Source: Neobacillus niacini | Lineage (GTDB): Bacteria; Bacillota; Bacilli; Bacillales; Cytobacillaceae | DNA length: 64,000 bases | Assembly (NCBI RefSeq): GCF_023715785.1 | Contig: NZ_JAMBOX010000011.1 | Coordinates: forward strand, 1 to 64,000 | Direction of reading: 5' to 3' | Part shown: piece after piece, positions 52,838 through 60,900 of the stretch | Layout: each line of letters begins with the position of its first letter | How positions within the stretch are numbered: the first letter of the stretch is position 1 | Program-made: the position numbers and the translations under genes | Notes under the pieces: generated by a model | What the model saw: only the letters and a program-made list of their open reading frames with translations | Database searches by the model: none | What the model was told of the DNA's origin: nothing

Positions 52838-53722
52838 TTATCGAAACGCATGTAAAAATAGTTCCTTAAAGGCATCGGTGGCTGGAGAAAGTATACCTTT
52901 TTTGTTAAGAATATAAAAATACCGCGTTAAAGGAACTCCGATGATTCTTGTTTGTTTGAAGATGCCAAGTTCGGTTTCTTTTTGGATGGCGGTTCGGGAA
53001 AGAATCGCGACCCCCAGACCGGATTGAACAGCGGATTTGATTGATTCCGTATTTTCTAGTTCCAATACAATGTTCAAATTGTCTGGATTGAGCTGTTTTT
53101 TTAGTAGATTGGCTTCGAGAACCTGCCTTGTTCCCGAGCCTTTTTCCCTCATAATAATCGGCAGGCCAAATAGTTCCTCGACAGAAATCTCGTCGAATAA
53201 AGAGCTCACGGATTGCGAAATAACAACTAGTTCATCCTCCAAAAACGGGATGCTGTCTAATTTTTCGTGTGGGATTGTTACTTCGATAAACCCAAGATCA
53301 ATTTCGCCGTTCAGCAATTTTTCCACGATTTTATGAGAATTGTCGACTTTCATGCTGACATGGACGTGGGGATATTTTTTTAAAAAATCTCCCAGATAAT
53401 GCGGCAATAAGTATTCGCCGATTGTCAGGCTGGCGCCAAGACGAAGGTCGCCGTGAATCGTTTCTGAGAGCAGGGCGAGCTCCTTTTCGGCTTTGTTCAC
53501 CAGCTGGAGGATTTCTTCAGCATAATGAAAAAGAATTTTCCCAGAATCGGTTAATTCCATTTTCTTTGTGTTACGGTCAAACAAGCTTGTATTTAAGTAG
53601 TCTTCGAGATGTTTGATTTGCAGACTGACAGTTGGCAGTGGCAAATGAAGAATTTTTGCCGTTTCGGAAAAATTCTTTTTCGTGGCAGCCAAGTGAAACA
53701 CCTTTAAATGTTCAAGATACAC
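52838..53722 (-). CDS. LysR-family regulator (YeiE/CysL-like)
   Basis: This 294-residue LysR regulator has the N-terminal winged helix (M-Y-L-E-H-L-K-V-F-H-L-A-A-T-K-K-N-F, A-K-I-L-H-L-P-L-P-T-V-S-L-Q-I-K-H-L-E) and a periplasmic-binding-protein-like effector domain. It lies 12 bases downstream of the broken YeiH-family gene on the same strand. In many bacteria a YeiE/CysL-type regulator is paired with a YeiH exporter, so it probably controls that gene. It is intact, although its likely target is not. Confidence 0.87.
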   Translation of the reverse strand: MYLEHLKVFHLAATKKNFSETAKILHLPLPTVSLQIKHLEDYLNTSLFDRNTKKMELTDSGKILFHYAEEILQLVNKAEKELALLSETIHGDLRLGASLTIGEYLLPHYLGDFLKKYPHVHVSMKVDNSHKIVEKLLNGEIDLGFIEVTIPHEKLDSIPFLEDELVVISQSVSSLFDEISVEELFGLPIIMREKGSGTRQVLEANLLKKQLNPDNLNIVLELENTESIKSAVQSGLGVAILSRTAIQKETELGIFKQTRIIGVPLTRYFYILNKKGILSPATDAFKELFLHAFR

Positions 53723-53734
53723 TGCACATTCCCC

Positions 53735-54831
53735 TTATAGAAGGTACAAAAGAAAAGGACCAAGAGCCGCTAATGCAGCAAACCCAATAATCCCGATATA
53801 TACTGGCTTTACCCCGGTCCTTTTTAATTGTGAAAAATTGATGCCTAGTCCAAGTCCGGCCATTGCCATCGACATCAGTAGGACACTTGTTGATTCAATT
53901 CCATGAATGAAACCTTGCGGCAATTTGATGAAGGTATTTAGCAGGCTAAATCCCAAAAATCCAAAAATGAACCACGGCACGGGTAAATCCTTTAACCTTC
54001 TGCTTTGTTTTTGGTTGTCGTCCTTATTATAAAGGAAACCCATGACAAGTGCGACAGGAATCAAGAGTGCAACTCTTCCAAGCTTGACGACGATTGCCGT
54101 TTCGCTGCCAACGTCACCGGCGGGAGCGGCAGCAGCCACGACATGAGCCAATTCATGAAGTGTCGAGCCGACTAATACGCCATATAGCTTGGCATCGAGC
54201 CCTATGATGGGAAATAGAATGGTATAAACAATGGTGCCGATCGTGCCTAAAATGGCAACAATGGCAACGGCAAAGGCCGTTTGGTCTTGTTTTGCTTTTA
54301 TTAGTGGAGCGACGGCGACGATGGCCGCTGCCCCGCAAACCGCGGTACCCACCCCGATCAGGGCAGAAAGATTCCGGTCGACACCCGCCAGTCTGCCTAG
54401 CTGACAATGAGTGCGATAGTAAAAATGATAACAATCATATCAATTAAAATAACTGAAAGACCGGTACTGATGATTTGCTGCAGGTTCAATCGGATTCCCA
54501 TTAGAATAATTCCAGCGCGCAATAATGTCTTACTACTGAAAGCGATTCCTGGTTTGTAGTCCGAAGGTATGGCCATCATCCTGTTCCACGTCATCCCCAG
54601 CAGGATGGAAACAATCATAATACCCATAATCGAGAAAAAGGGCAATGCGGCGATTTGATTGGCGACAATGGCTAGAACAAGAGTCAATACTACTCCTTTG
54701 GAGAGGGTTTTTACTTTTCCCTGATTTGCATTTGTGTTTGATTTGACGTGACGTGTGGGTTTGACTGCTTTCAGTTCCCCATAAGACAACGAATTCATCT
54801 CCCTTAATGTTGTGTAAATTAACCTTAACAT
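53735..54831 (-). pseudogene. YeiH-family (UPF0324) putative sulfate/anion exporter, frameshifted
   Basis: Two adjacent frames encode consecutive halves of a ten-helix YeiH protein. The first (144 codons from 54831, likely starting at TTG 54789 behind GGGAG) ends at a TAG at 54397-54399 after I-A-L-I-V-S. The second continues with L-G-R-L-A-G-V-D-R-N-L and the family motif L-I-G-V-G-T-A-V-C-G-A-A-A-I-V-A, then H-E-L-A-H-V-V-A-A. One base missing around 54400 explains the shift. Combined length (about 335-349) matches the family, so nothing else is lost. No internal start would rescue the N-terminal helices. Confidence 0.85.
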
Positions 54832-54951
54832 GGGAAACGCGGGCTATTTATACGAATCTATAATTGAAGTTATAAATATTATTTATAGGTTGAGGGGGAG
54901 GAGGATTTTCGAAAGGGATAAGGGTAGGAGGATTGCGACAGGGATGAGCTA

Positions 54952-55048
54952 GGATGAAGGACAGATTCGTCGGATTGCAACTGGAAATGTCCTTCATCAT
55001 TGGGATGAAGGACAAATTAGTAAGGAAACTGGTTTAAAATGTCCTTCA
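54952..55048. repeat. Two-unit hairpin repeat GATGAAGGACA...TGTCCTTCAT
   Basis: Two consecutive units (starting 54952 and 55003, 51 bases apart) each begin GATGAAGGACA and end TGTCCTTCAT, so each folds into a hairpin with perfect 10-base arms. The loops differ (CGTCGGATTGCAACTGG versus AGTAAGGAAACTGG). No gene overlaps. The surrounding spacer (54832-55075) holds nothing else. Confidence 0.8.
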
Positions 55049-55075
55049 TTTGCCGCCATAATGAACATAACTAAA

Positions 55076-55741
55076 TTAACCGGGAGTTTTAACTTCCAGC
55101 CTTTTTGAAGTATCTAGCTTTATTATTTCACCATGTTCCAAATGAATACTTTTTGCGAATAATGGCCCATCAAACACAAAGGTATGGTATTCTCCAGACT
55201 CACCCATTGGGCAGATTGGCGCATGTTGAACATCCTGTAAAAAGGATTCATCTACTAATCTTCCAAGCCAGGATTCATCCAAAACATCTTCTCGGATCCG
55301 AACAACCACAGCCTGATACCCGGATTGGACAAAGTTTTCCAGCGATTTTAAGGCGGCATCCTTTGTTGTCCATAGTGGATACAGTGCTTCAACACCTGCT
55401 GCGGCAGCCACTTTTTCGCCCCATTCCCTATGGCCTTCCAAATATAAATCCCCAAAAGCAATTCCGGTAATTTGAAATTGATTTTTCAATGTTTGGATTG
55501 TACTGACGAACTGTTCTGTATAGGTTTCAAACGTGCAATCAATAAAATGGACGGGGAGGTTTAATGCTTCTCCTTGCAACTGAATCAATTCTGTTCGCTC
55601 ATCATGGGCAAATGTCCGGTTCCCGTCCTCGGGTTTTGTTGTCACTAATGAAACAATTTCATAACCCTGCTGTATAAGAACATCTAATGCCAAACAACTG
55701 TCCTTCCCGCCACTCCAAGATAAGATTATTCTATTTTTCAT
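55076..55741 (-). CDS. Dph6-related PP-loop ATP pyrophosphatase
   Basis: The 221-residue protein has an N-terminal PP-loop ATP-binding motif S-W-S-G-G-K-D-S-C-L-A-L-D and the Dph6-like core G-D-L-Y-L-E-G-H-R-E-W-G-E-K and L-Y-P-L-W. The archaeal/eukaryotic homologue is diphthine-ammonia ligase, but bacteria lack diphthamide, so the bacterial role is unknown (B. subtilis members may process B12-like or thiolated substrates). The ATG at 55741 follows AAAGGTGATTTC. It is monocistronic, next to a repeat array. Confidence 0.85.
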   Translation of the reverse strand: MKNRIILSWSGGKDSCLALDVLIQQGYEIVSLVTTKPEDGNRTFAHDERTELIQLQGEALNLPVHFIDCTFETYTEQFVSTIQTLKNQFQITGIAFGDLYLEGHREWGEKVAAAAGVEALYPLWTTKDAALKSLENFVQSGYQAVVVRIREDVLDESWLGRLVDESFLQDVQHAPICPMGESGEYHTFVFDGPLFAKSIHLEHGEIIKLDTSKRLEVKTPG

Positions 55742-55812
55742 GAAATCACCTTTGGAAAATTAGTTTATTTGTATTTTATCATAATCTTCATTAGAATAAG
55801 CGGCTGGTCCCT

Positions 55813-56225
55813 TTATAAAAGACAGTTTAGTTGGTTGCCAGGGTTGATTTTGTCTAATAGAAGGCTTATAAAAGACAGTTTGATTGGTTGTAGGTTAATT
55901 TTGTCTAATAGAAGGCTTATAAAAGACAGTTTAGTTGGTTGTAGGGTTAATTTTGTCTAATAGAAGGCTTATAAAAGACAGTTTGATTGGTTTTAAGGTT
56001 GATTTTGTCTAATAGAAGGCTTATAAAAGACAGTTTAGTTGGTTGCCAGGGTTGATTTTGTCTAATAGAAGGCTTATAAAAGACAGTTTGATTGGTTTTA
56101 AGGTTGATTTTGTCTAATAGAAGGCTTATAAAAGACAGTTTAGTTGGTTGCCAGGGTTGATTTTGTCTAATAGAAGGCTTATAAAAGACAGTTTGATTGG
56201 TTTTAAGGTTGATTTTGTCTAATAG
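55813..56225. repeat. Eight-unit tandem array, period 51-53 bp
   Basis: Units begin TTATAAAAGACAG at 55813, 55866, 55917, 55969, 56021, 56074, 56126 and 56179, and end in TTTTGTCTAATAGAAGGC. The middles vary (AGTTGGTTGCCAGGG, GATTGGTTGTAGG, AGTTGGTTGTAGGG, GATTGGTTTTAAGG). The last four units alternate two middle types, giving a dimeric period near 105 bp. AGACA and TGTCT at the unit ends are complementary. The last unit overlaps the 3' end of a small gene on the minus strand. Confidence 0.9.
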
Positions 56226-56364
56226 GGTAAATTAAATCCGATTCATGAACCAATTCGATCTTGTAGAGACTTCCAATTTCTTTGATTTCGCAGAAACCGG
56301 AACTGTACTTGAAAATGACGACATATTTTTTCCCGTTATAAAAAACCTGACCATTGTTCTCCAT
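56203..56364 (-). CDS. Hypothetical 53-residue protein whose C-terminus runs into a repeat
   Basis: On the minus strand an ATG at 56364, behind AAAGGATGGAGA, opens a 53-codon ORF with good Bacillus codon use. The product has a V-F-Y-N-G-K-K-Y-V-V-I-F core, then F-C-E-I-K-E-I-G and a charged tail, suggesting a small beta-rich protein. No family is recognised. The last seven residues (I-R-Q-N-Q-P region) are encoded by the last unit of the 52-bp array, so repeat expansion has probably replaced the original 3' end. Confidence 0.6.
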   Translation of the reverse strand: MENNGQVFYNGKKYVVIFKYSSGFCEIKEIGSLYKIELVHESDLIYPIRQNQP

Positions 56365-56490
56365 AAATCTCCATCCTTTTTCCTCATTAAATAATTGTAA
56401 AATGCTTTCCTTAAAAGATTATGAACTGCACTTAAAGATTATGTTAAGTATTTTGTAGAAAAAAGAAGAACAATGGTGTTGTTTACCGGG

Positions 56491-57555
56491 CTATTCTGTT
56501 TTAACTTTAATTTGTGTAACTTCATTATAGCCATACCCCTTGCGATTCCAGAATGCCTGGTCGGGCTGTGACTGGCCGTTTGAGTCGAATGCGCGAACTT
56601 TGATTGCGTATTCTTTATTTTTTTCAAAAACAGTGGGATGGGACCATTTCACCCATTGGTATCGTTTTGGATTTTCGGATAGAGCAGCCTTTTTCCATGT
56701 TACTCCATTGTCTAGACTAATTTCGACAGCGGTAACCATGCCTTCGCCAGTCCAAGCTAAGCCAAAGATATCATGACGGCCCGGTTTCAGGATTTGCCGG
56801 TCGATGGGTTGTTGAATAAGCGAATTGACATGATTTGAAGTGACTGGAAATGAATCAAGGTTATCATCCTTATGAGGGTAATAAACATAATCATCTGACT
56901 GGAACGGACCGGTAAAAGAGTCATCAATAACATGAATATTTCTTAGCCACTTAACCGATGCCATTCCATACCAGCCAGGTACAATCAGTCGATAGGGAAA
57001 GCCATGTTTGGGAGGTATCAGCTGTTGGTTATATTCAAAGGCAACAATGACATGTGGAGCTAAAGCCTTTTCAAGTGGCAGACTTCTTTCAAAATGAACA
57101 TGCCTTCCTTCTTTAGTGCCGGCATCCGCTCCCTGAAAAACAATTTCATTCGCCCGATCGGTAATACCTGCGATGGTAAGAAGATAGGAGAGCGGGACAC
57201 CTTTCCATTGCCCCTGATTAACGGCTCCATCTTTCCACTGGTCCCCAAACACCTTTGGCTCAAAGTAGGCCCGCTTGTTTCCGGAGCATTCCACTAAGCT
57301 AGTTACCGTTCGGGAGGGCAATGATGTAATTTGGTTGTAGTGTAGAGTAATCGGAGTTCTGACAAAACCGGTGATGGAAAGGGAGTAGGACTGATTTGTG
57401 ATGGCGGGATAGGGAAAATGATTTCTTCGGTACATTTTTGCACTTGGGGTTATCGGCTCTTCAAGAAAATGAATCGGAGTTTCCTGGTTTTCGGGATGCA
57501 AACTATGTGTCGTAAGGTGAGGTTTCACTTTAAAAATTTTCTCATTTTGCTCCAA
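56491..57555 (-). CDS. Sulfite-oxidase-like molybdopterin enzyme
   Basis: This 354-residue protein has the sulfite oxidase catalytic and dimerisation domains without a haem b5 domain. The cofactor-binding Cys lies in V-E-C-S-G-N, and R-L-I-V-P-G-W-Y-G-M-A-S-V-K-W is the typical substrate-pocket motif. No Tat signal peptide is visible, so it is probably cytoplasmic. The longest ORF starts 33 codons earlier, but GGAAAGGAG lies directly before TTG 57555. Oxidation of sulfite or a related S-oxo compound is likely; the electron acceptor is unknown. Confidence 0.88.
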   Translation of the reverse strand: MEQNEKIFKVKPHLTTHSLHPENQETPIHFLEEPITPSAKMYRRNHFPYPAITNQSYSLSITGFVRTPITLHYNQITSLPSRTVTSLVECSGNKRAYFEPKVFGDQWKDGAVNQGQWKGVPLSYLLTIAGITDRANEIVFQGADAGTKEGRHVHFERSLPLEKALAPHVIVAFEYNQQLIPPKHGFPYRLIVPGWYGMASVKWLRNIHVIDDSFTGPFQSDDYVYYPHKDDNLDSFPVTSNHVNSLIQQPIDRQILKPGRHDIFGLAWTGEGMVTAVEISLDNGVTWKKAALSENPKRYQWVKWSHPTVFEKNKEYAIKVRAFDSNGQSQPDQAFWNRKGYGYNEVTQIKVKTE

Positions 57556-57708
57556 TATATACACTCCTTTCCTTCCATAATTGTATTTAGTGAATAGAAA
57601 TTTTATCCTAATTAATACCTTGTATGAGCATACCAAGGAAAATCTTAAAAACACTTGAAGAAATTGAAGGAAAATTAATAGAGAAGAAAAATAAATAAGC
57701 GAAGGTTC

Positions 57709-57741
57709 GGCCAGGTTATTGGCAGTACCTTGGCTTTTTTT
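57709..57741 (+). terminator. Terminator-like hairpin upstream of tetR
   Basis: GCCAGGT pairs with ACCTTGGC (one bulged base) around a 10-base loop, followed by seven T residues. Confidence 0.65.
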
Positions 57742-57843
57742 AATGCCAGACCATGAAATCTAGATTGTGAAATTTTAATCCATGCGAAATTAAAGTTTTC
57801 CATAAAGGAGTGAAATTGGAAAAAAATACTTGAAAATGAATTG

Positions 57844-57874
57844 AGTGTCATTTATATTATTAATAAATGACACT
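57844..57874. promoter_or_regulatory. 31-bp palindromic operator of the TetR regulator
   Basis: AGTGTCATTTAT and its perfect complement ATAAATGACACT flank a 7-base centre, 34 bases before the tetR start. The length suits a TetR-family dimer or dimer pair, indicating autoregulation of tetR and the genes behind it. Confidence 0.75.
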
Positions 57875-57907
57875 TGATTCATTTATTTTCTTGGAGGGTA
57901 TTTAGCA

Positions 57908-58522
57908 ATGCCAAAGGTGACTGATGAACATAAGGAATTTCGCAAACAGCAAATACTCTTGGCCGCCATGGAGGTGTTTAAACGGAAGGGATATGAAAAA
58001 GCGACACTGAAGGATATTGTTGAACAGGCGGGTATGAGCCGGGGCTGGATTTATTTGTACTTTACCGATAAAAAACAGATTTTCGAAGCTTTGTTAACCT
58101 ATCTCGATGCTGAGCAGGAACAGAAATTTGCGGAACTGATATCCTCTTACGACACCGTTTTTTCTGTCTTAAGTAGATTTTTTGAAGAACTACGACTAGA
58201 AATGACCTCTGAAGAAACCCTTTACCCAGCGGTTTATGAATTTTGGATTACTAGCTGGAGAGATGAGACAGTAAGAGAGTTTTTTGCCAAGCGCTATGAG
58301 CGAACCGTTGCTATGTTCTCAGACCTATTCCATAAAGGACTTGATTCTGGTGAATTTACTGCAACCATACCAGTCGATGAAATCACGAAAATGATGATGT
58401 CTAGTATAGACGGAATGATGGTTCATAGTTTGGCGTTCGGTCTAGCAAGGATTGATATGAAAAAACAGCTGGATCAATTGCTGAGGCGTTTAATGGAGTT
58501 GCTGCCTCAATCCAGTATTTAA
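57908..58522 (+). CDS. TetR-family transcriptional regulator
   Basis: This 204-residue protein has an N-terminal TetR helix-turn-helix (Q-I-L-L-A-A-M-E-V-F-K-R-K-G-Y-E-K-A-T-L-K-D-I-V-E-Q-A-G-M-S-R-G-W-I-Y-L-Y-F) and a variable C-terminal ligand domain. The TTGGAGGG box precedes ATG. The 31-bp palindrome upstream is its probable operator. The next gene, a CPBP-type protease 21 bases later, and the tiny membrane ORF after it are likely in the same operon. Confidence 0.9.
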   Translation: MPKVTDEHKEFRKQQILLAAMEVFKRKGYEKATLKDIVEQAGMSRGWIYLYFTDKKQIFEALLTYLDAEQEQKFAELISSYDTVFSVLSRFFEELRLEMTSEETLYPAVYEFWITSWRDETVREFFAKRYERTVAMFSDLFHKGLDSGEFTATIPVDEITKMMMSSIDGMMVHSLAFGLARIDMKKQLDQLLRRLMELLPQSSI

Positions 58523-58543
58523 AATGGAAAGGTTGTTGCCATC

Positions 58544-59362
58544 GTGCAAAACAAAAAGGTTTATTCATTTATTCTTTTGAATTTTCTAATCACTTGGGGT
58601 TGTTGGCTTGCGGTTATTTTTCTAATGGACGGCTCTTTAACGGAAGCCTCCCCTGGATTTGTTATATATGGACTGGGTGGGCTATTAGGACCAGTTGTAG
58701 CCGCGGTTATTTCCCAACGATTTTACGGTTCAAAAGTGGAATTCCGCCAATTTCTTACGGATTTAGTGAAGGTAAAAGTCAATATTGGATGGTATATCTT
58801 CGTGTTGATCGTACCTTTACTTTTAGGGATATATCCATTTTTAATAGATTCCCTGTTTACTGGTAAGATTCAGATGAGTTTTGACCAGCCGTATTATGCA
58901 GTCCTGTTAATGCTGCCAATGATGATTTTGGGAGGTGGACTTGAAGAGGTCGGTTGGCGCGGTGTGTTGCTTCCGGAATTTTTGAAAAAGTTTACACCTT
59001 TCACCGCAACATTGTTGCTTTCAGTAATTTGGGCTGTATGGCATGTGCCGCTTTGGTTTATATCTGGGACGGCCCAACATGGTTCTAATTTTGGCCTGTT
59101 TTTCGTTTCCGTCATAGGGACAGCCATTGTGCTTTCGGCTCTGTATATCAGAACGAAAAGTATCTGGATGTGCATCCTGCTTCATGCCTTGTTCAATGCA
59201 AATTCTGCCTTTTTTGCGTCATCTGGGGGCCTCCATGCATGGAATGAAACAGTCAGCGTTATAGTTAAGTTAGTAGTTTGTATAGGTTTGTTTATGTTTC
59301 TTTTAAAAGGGAGAGTCGCCACAATAAGAGCATCTGGAGGTGTATCAAATGCAAGATATTAA
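58544..59362 (+). CDS. CPBP-family intramembrane metalloprotease
   Basis: This 272-residue membrane protein carries the CPBP/CAAX protease motifs E-E-x-G-W-R (motif 1, E-E-V-G-W-R-G-V-L-L-P), H-V-P-L-W-F (motif 2) and H-A-L-F-N-A (motif 4), which bind a metal in the membrane. The family includes prenyl-protein proteases and bacteriocin self-immunity proteins; which applies here is unknown. The GTG start follows AAAGGTTG. It overlaps the 35-codon ORF by 14 bases. Confidence 0.88.
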   Translation: MQNKKVYSFILLNFLITWGCWLAVIFLMDGSLTEASPGFVIYGLGGLLGPVVAAVISQRFYGSKVEFRQFLTDLVKVKVNIGWYIFVLIVPLLLGIYPFLIDSLFTGKIQMSFDQPYYAVLLMLPMMILGGGLEEVGWRGVLLPEFLKKFTPFTATLLLSVIWAVWHVPLWFISGTAQHGSNFGLFFVSVIGTAIVLSALYIRTKSIWMCILLHALFNANSAFFASSGGLHAWNETVSVIVKLVVCIGLFMFLLKGRVATIRASGGVSNARY

Positions 59363-59456
59363 ATGGGGAAGTCCTGCTAGTTTGGCCTGTTTAGGTGTTT
59401 TTCTAGGCGGGCTTGGTATTTTTTTCTATAGTATTTGGTCAACGTTACTAAATTAA
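59349..59456 (+). CDS. 35-residue single-helix membrane peptide
   Basis: The ATG at 59349 has GGAGGTG nine bases upstream. The peptide begins MQDIKWGSPASL and has one hydrophobic helix (about residues 11-34). It overlaps the CPBP gene end and is followed by a weak hairpin. Translational coupling and a strong ribosome binding site support a real product. A role as a small membrane modulator of the protease is speculative. Confidence 0.55.
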   Translation: MQDIKWGSPASLACLGVFLGGLGIFFYSIWSTLLN

Positions 59457-59482
59457 AAACTCACAGGACAGAATGATTACTG

Positions 59483-59524
59483 AGCGGTTCACTTCTTTAT
59501 CATAAGGATTGATCCGCTTTTTCT
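59483..59524 (+). terminator. Weak terminator hairpin
   Basis: AGCGG (59483-59487) pairs with CCGCT (59514-59518), followed by TTTTTCT. The stem is short. Confidence 0.4.
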
Positions 59525-59623
59525 GTAAAATAGCAGGGAAATCCCCGATAAGAATCGAACATGTTATCAAGCACCATGAATACACTTCTCAAGGATAAGG
59601 AAAATAGACAGGGAGTGGGTTAG

Positions 59624-60640
59624 ATGGCGAATAGCATGAATCGAAAAATTTTATTTGCAAGCAGGCCGAAGGGGATACCGGATGAGAGTAACTTCAAAAT
59701 GGTTGAAGAAAGGATTCCGGAAATTAACGAGGGAGAAGTGTTAATCAAAACACTTTATCTTTCGGTTGACCCCTATATGCGCGGGCGGATGTCAGATGCC
59801 AAGTCGTATGCCAAGCCATATGAAGTTGGGGAGCCGTTTCTAGGCGGAATGGTCGGGAAGGTTATAGAATCGAAGAATTCGAGATTCGAAGTCGGGCAAT
59901 ATGTCGATGGCCGGCTAGAATGGGCGGAATATAATGTTTCAGATGGAAGCGCCATCCGAAAAATTAATCCGGAATGGGGACCAATCACAACTGCGCTTCA
60001 TGTCTTAGGGATGCCCGGCTTGACTGCCTATTTTGGCCTATTGTACATAGGGGAACCGAAGGAAGGGGAAACGGTGGTCGTGTCCGGTGCCTCTGGCGCT
60101 GTTGGCACAATTGTCGGCCAAATTGCCAAACTAAAAGGCTGCAGGGTTGTCGGGATTGCCGGCGGCGATGATAAGTGTGCATTTTTAACAGAGGAATTAG
60201 GCTTTGATGCTGCAATCAACTATAAAACGACTGAAAATCTTCGCAAAGCGTTGAAGGAAGCATGCCCGAATGGGGTCGATGTTTATTTCGATAATGTGGG
60301 CGGGACAGTCAGCGATGCAGTCATGTCCTTAATCAACTTCCAGTCACGGACGATCATTTGCGGACAGATTTCGCAATATAACCTAGAAAATCGGGAACTT
60401 GGACCAAGAGTGGCAGGTCAGCTCCTGACGACCAGTTCGCTGATGAAAGGCTTTATTGTTTCCGATTATGCTCAACATAACAGAGAAGGCTTAGCCCAGC
60501 TTTCTCAATGGGTTCGGGAAGGGAAAATCAAATACCGGGAAAATATCGTCGAGGGCTTTGAGAATACTGTCGATGCGTTCCTGGGGCTGTTCCGCGGCGA
60601 TAACATCGGCAAACAGCTGGTGAAAGTGGCGGAAGAATAA
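59624..60640 (+). CDS. Zinc-independent NADP-dependent MDR oxidoreductase (YfmJ-like)
   Basis: This 338-residue medium-chain reductase lacks the zinc ligands and has the NADP motif A-S-G-A-V-G-T-I-V-G-Q-I-A-K. It begins P-K-G-I-P, with V-D-P-Y-M-R-G-R-M and the D-N-V-G-G segment of the prostaglandin/leukotriene reductase (CurA/YfmJ) group, which reduces enones such as curcumin. Substrate in this organism is unknown. The ATG follows GGGAGTGGG. A terminator follows 90 bases after the stop. Confidence 0.92.
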   Translation: MANSMNRKILFASRPKGIPDESNFKMVEERIPEINEGEVLIKTLYLSVDPYMRGRMSDAKSYAKPYEVGEPFLGGMVGKVIESKNSRFEVGQYVDGRLEWAEYNVSDGSAIRKINPEWGPITTALHVLGMPGLTAYFGLLYIGEPKEGETVVVSGASGAVGTIVGQIAKLKGCRVVGIAGGDDKCAFLTEELGFDAAINYKTTENLRKALKEACPNGVDVYFDNVGGTVSDAVMSLINFQSRTIICGQISQYNLENRELGPRVAGQLLTTSSLMKGFIVSDYAQHNREGLAQLSQWVREGKIKYRENIVEGFENTVDAFLGLFRGDNIGKQLVKVAEE

Positions 60641-60734
60641 ATAATGATTGGAAAAGAATGAGTTGCCCTGACAGCTCATTTTGAAAACATCTTTCTTGCA
60701 CTATGTGATTGCTGATAGAGTTTATTAAATAGAG

Positions 60735-60767
60735 TGGCTTAGTTCAGGTGAACTAAGCCATTTTTTA
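60735..60767. terminator. Intrinsic terminator downstream of the MDR gene
   Basis: TGGCTTAGTTCA pairs perfectly with TGAACTAAGCCA around a 2-base loop, followed by six T residues. Confidence 0.85.
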
Positions 60768-60897
60768 TTGTTGAATGAGTATTCAAGAACGCTCTAATTT
60801 CGTCGGCAGTTATACCTAATTCAAGGGCTTCTAAAATGAGCGCCACCCACTTTGTTAAAAATAATTGGGGAATTTCTGATATTGCGGCGAAGTTTAT
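60739..60897 (-). pseudogene. SinI-like anti-repressor remnant
   Basis: A minus-strand reading frame ending at TAA 60739-60741 encodes L-T-K-W-V-A-L-I-L-E-A-L-E-L-G-I-T-A-D-E-I-R-A-F-L. It matches the SinR-binding helix pair of SinI (W-V-E-L-M-x-E-A-K-E-x-x-I-S-P-E-E-I-R-K-Y-L). The frame is open only back to a TGA at 60898-60900 and contains no ATG, TTG or well-placed GTG (only GTG 60846, no ribosome binding site). It seems to be a decayed SinI, or a SinR/SinI domain fragment. Its stop codon lies in the MDR terminator stem. Confidence 0.5.
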
Positions 60898-60900
60898 TCA

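Larger units (their letters stand above)
57556..57907. other. Spacer upstream of tetR
   Basis: Apart from a terminator-like hairpin (57709-57741) and a 31-bp palindrome (57844-57874) this stretch has no gene. A 24-codon ORF from 57624 (M-S-I-P-R-K-I-L-K-T...) lacks a ribosome binding site and is left out. Confidence 0.5.

Noticed and set aside
55813..56225. CRISPR array
   Set aside because: The unit is repeated along its whole length with only subtype variation in the middle; there are no unique spacers, and no cas genes are present.
57624..57698. A 24-codon ORF upstream of tetR
   Set aside because: It has no ribosome binding site and no other evidence of expression, though a terminator follows.
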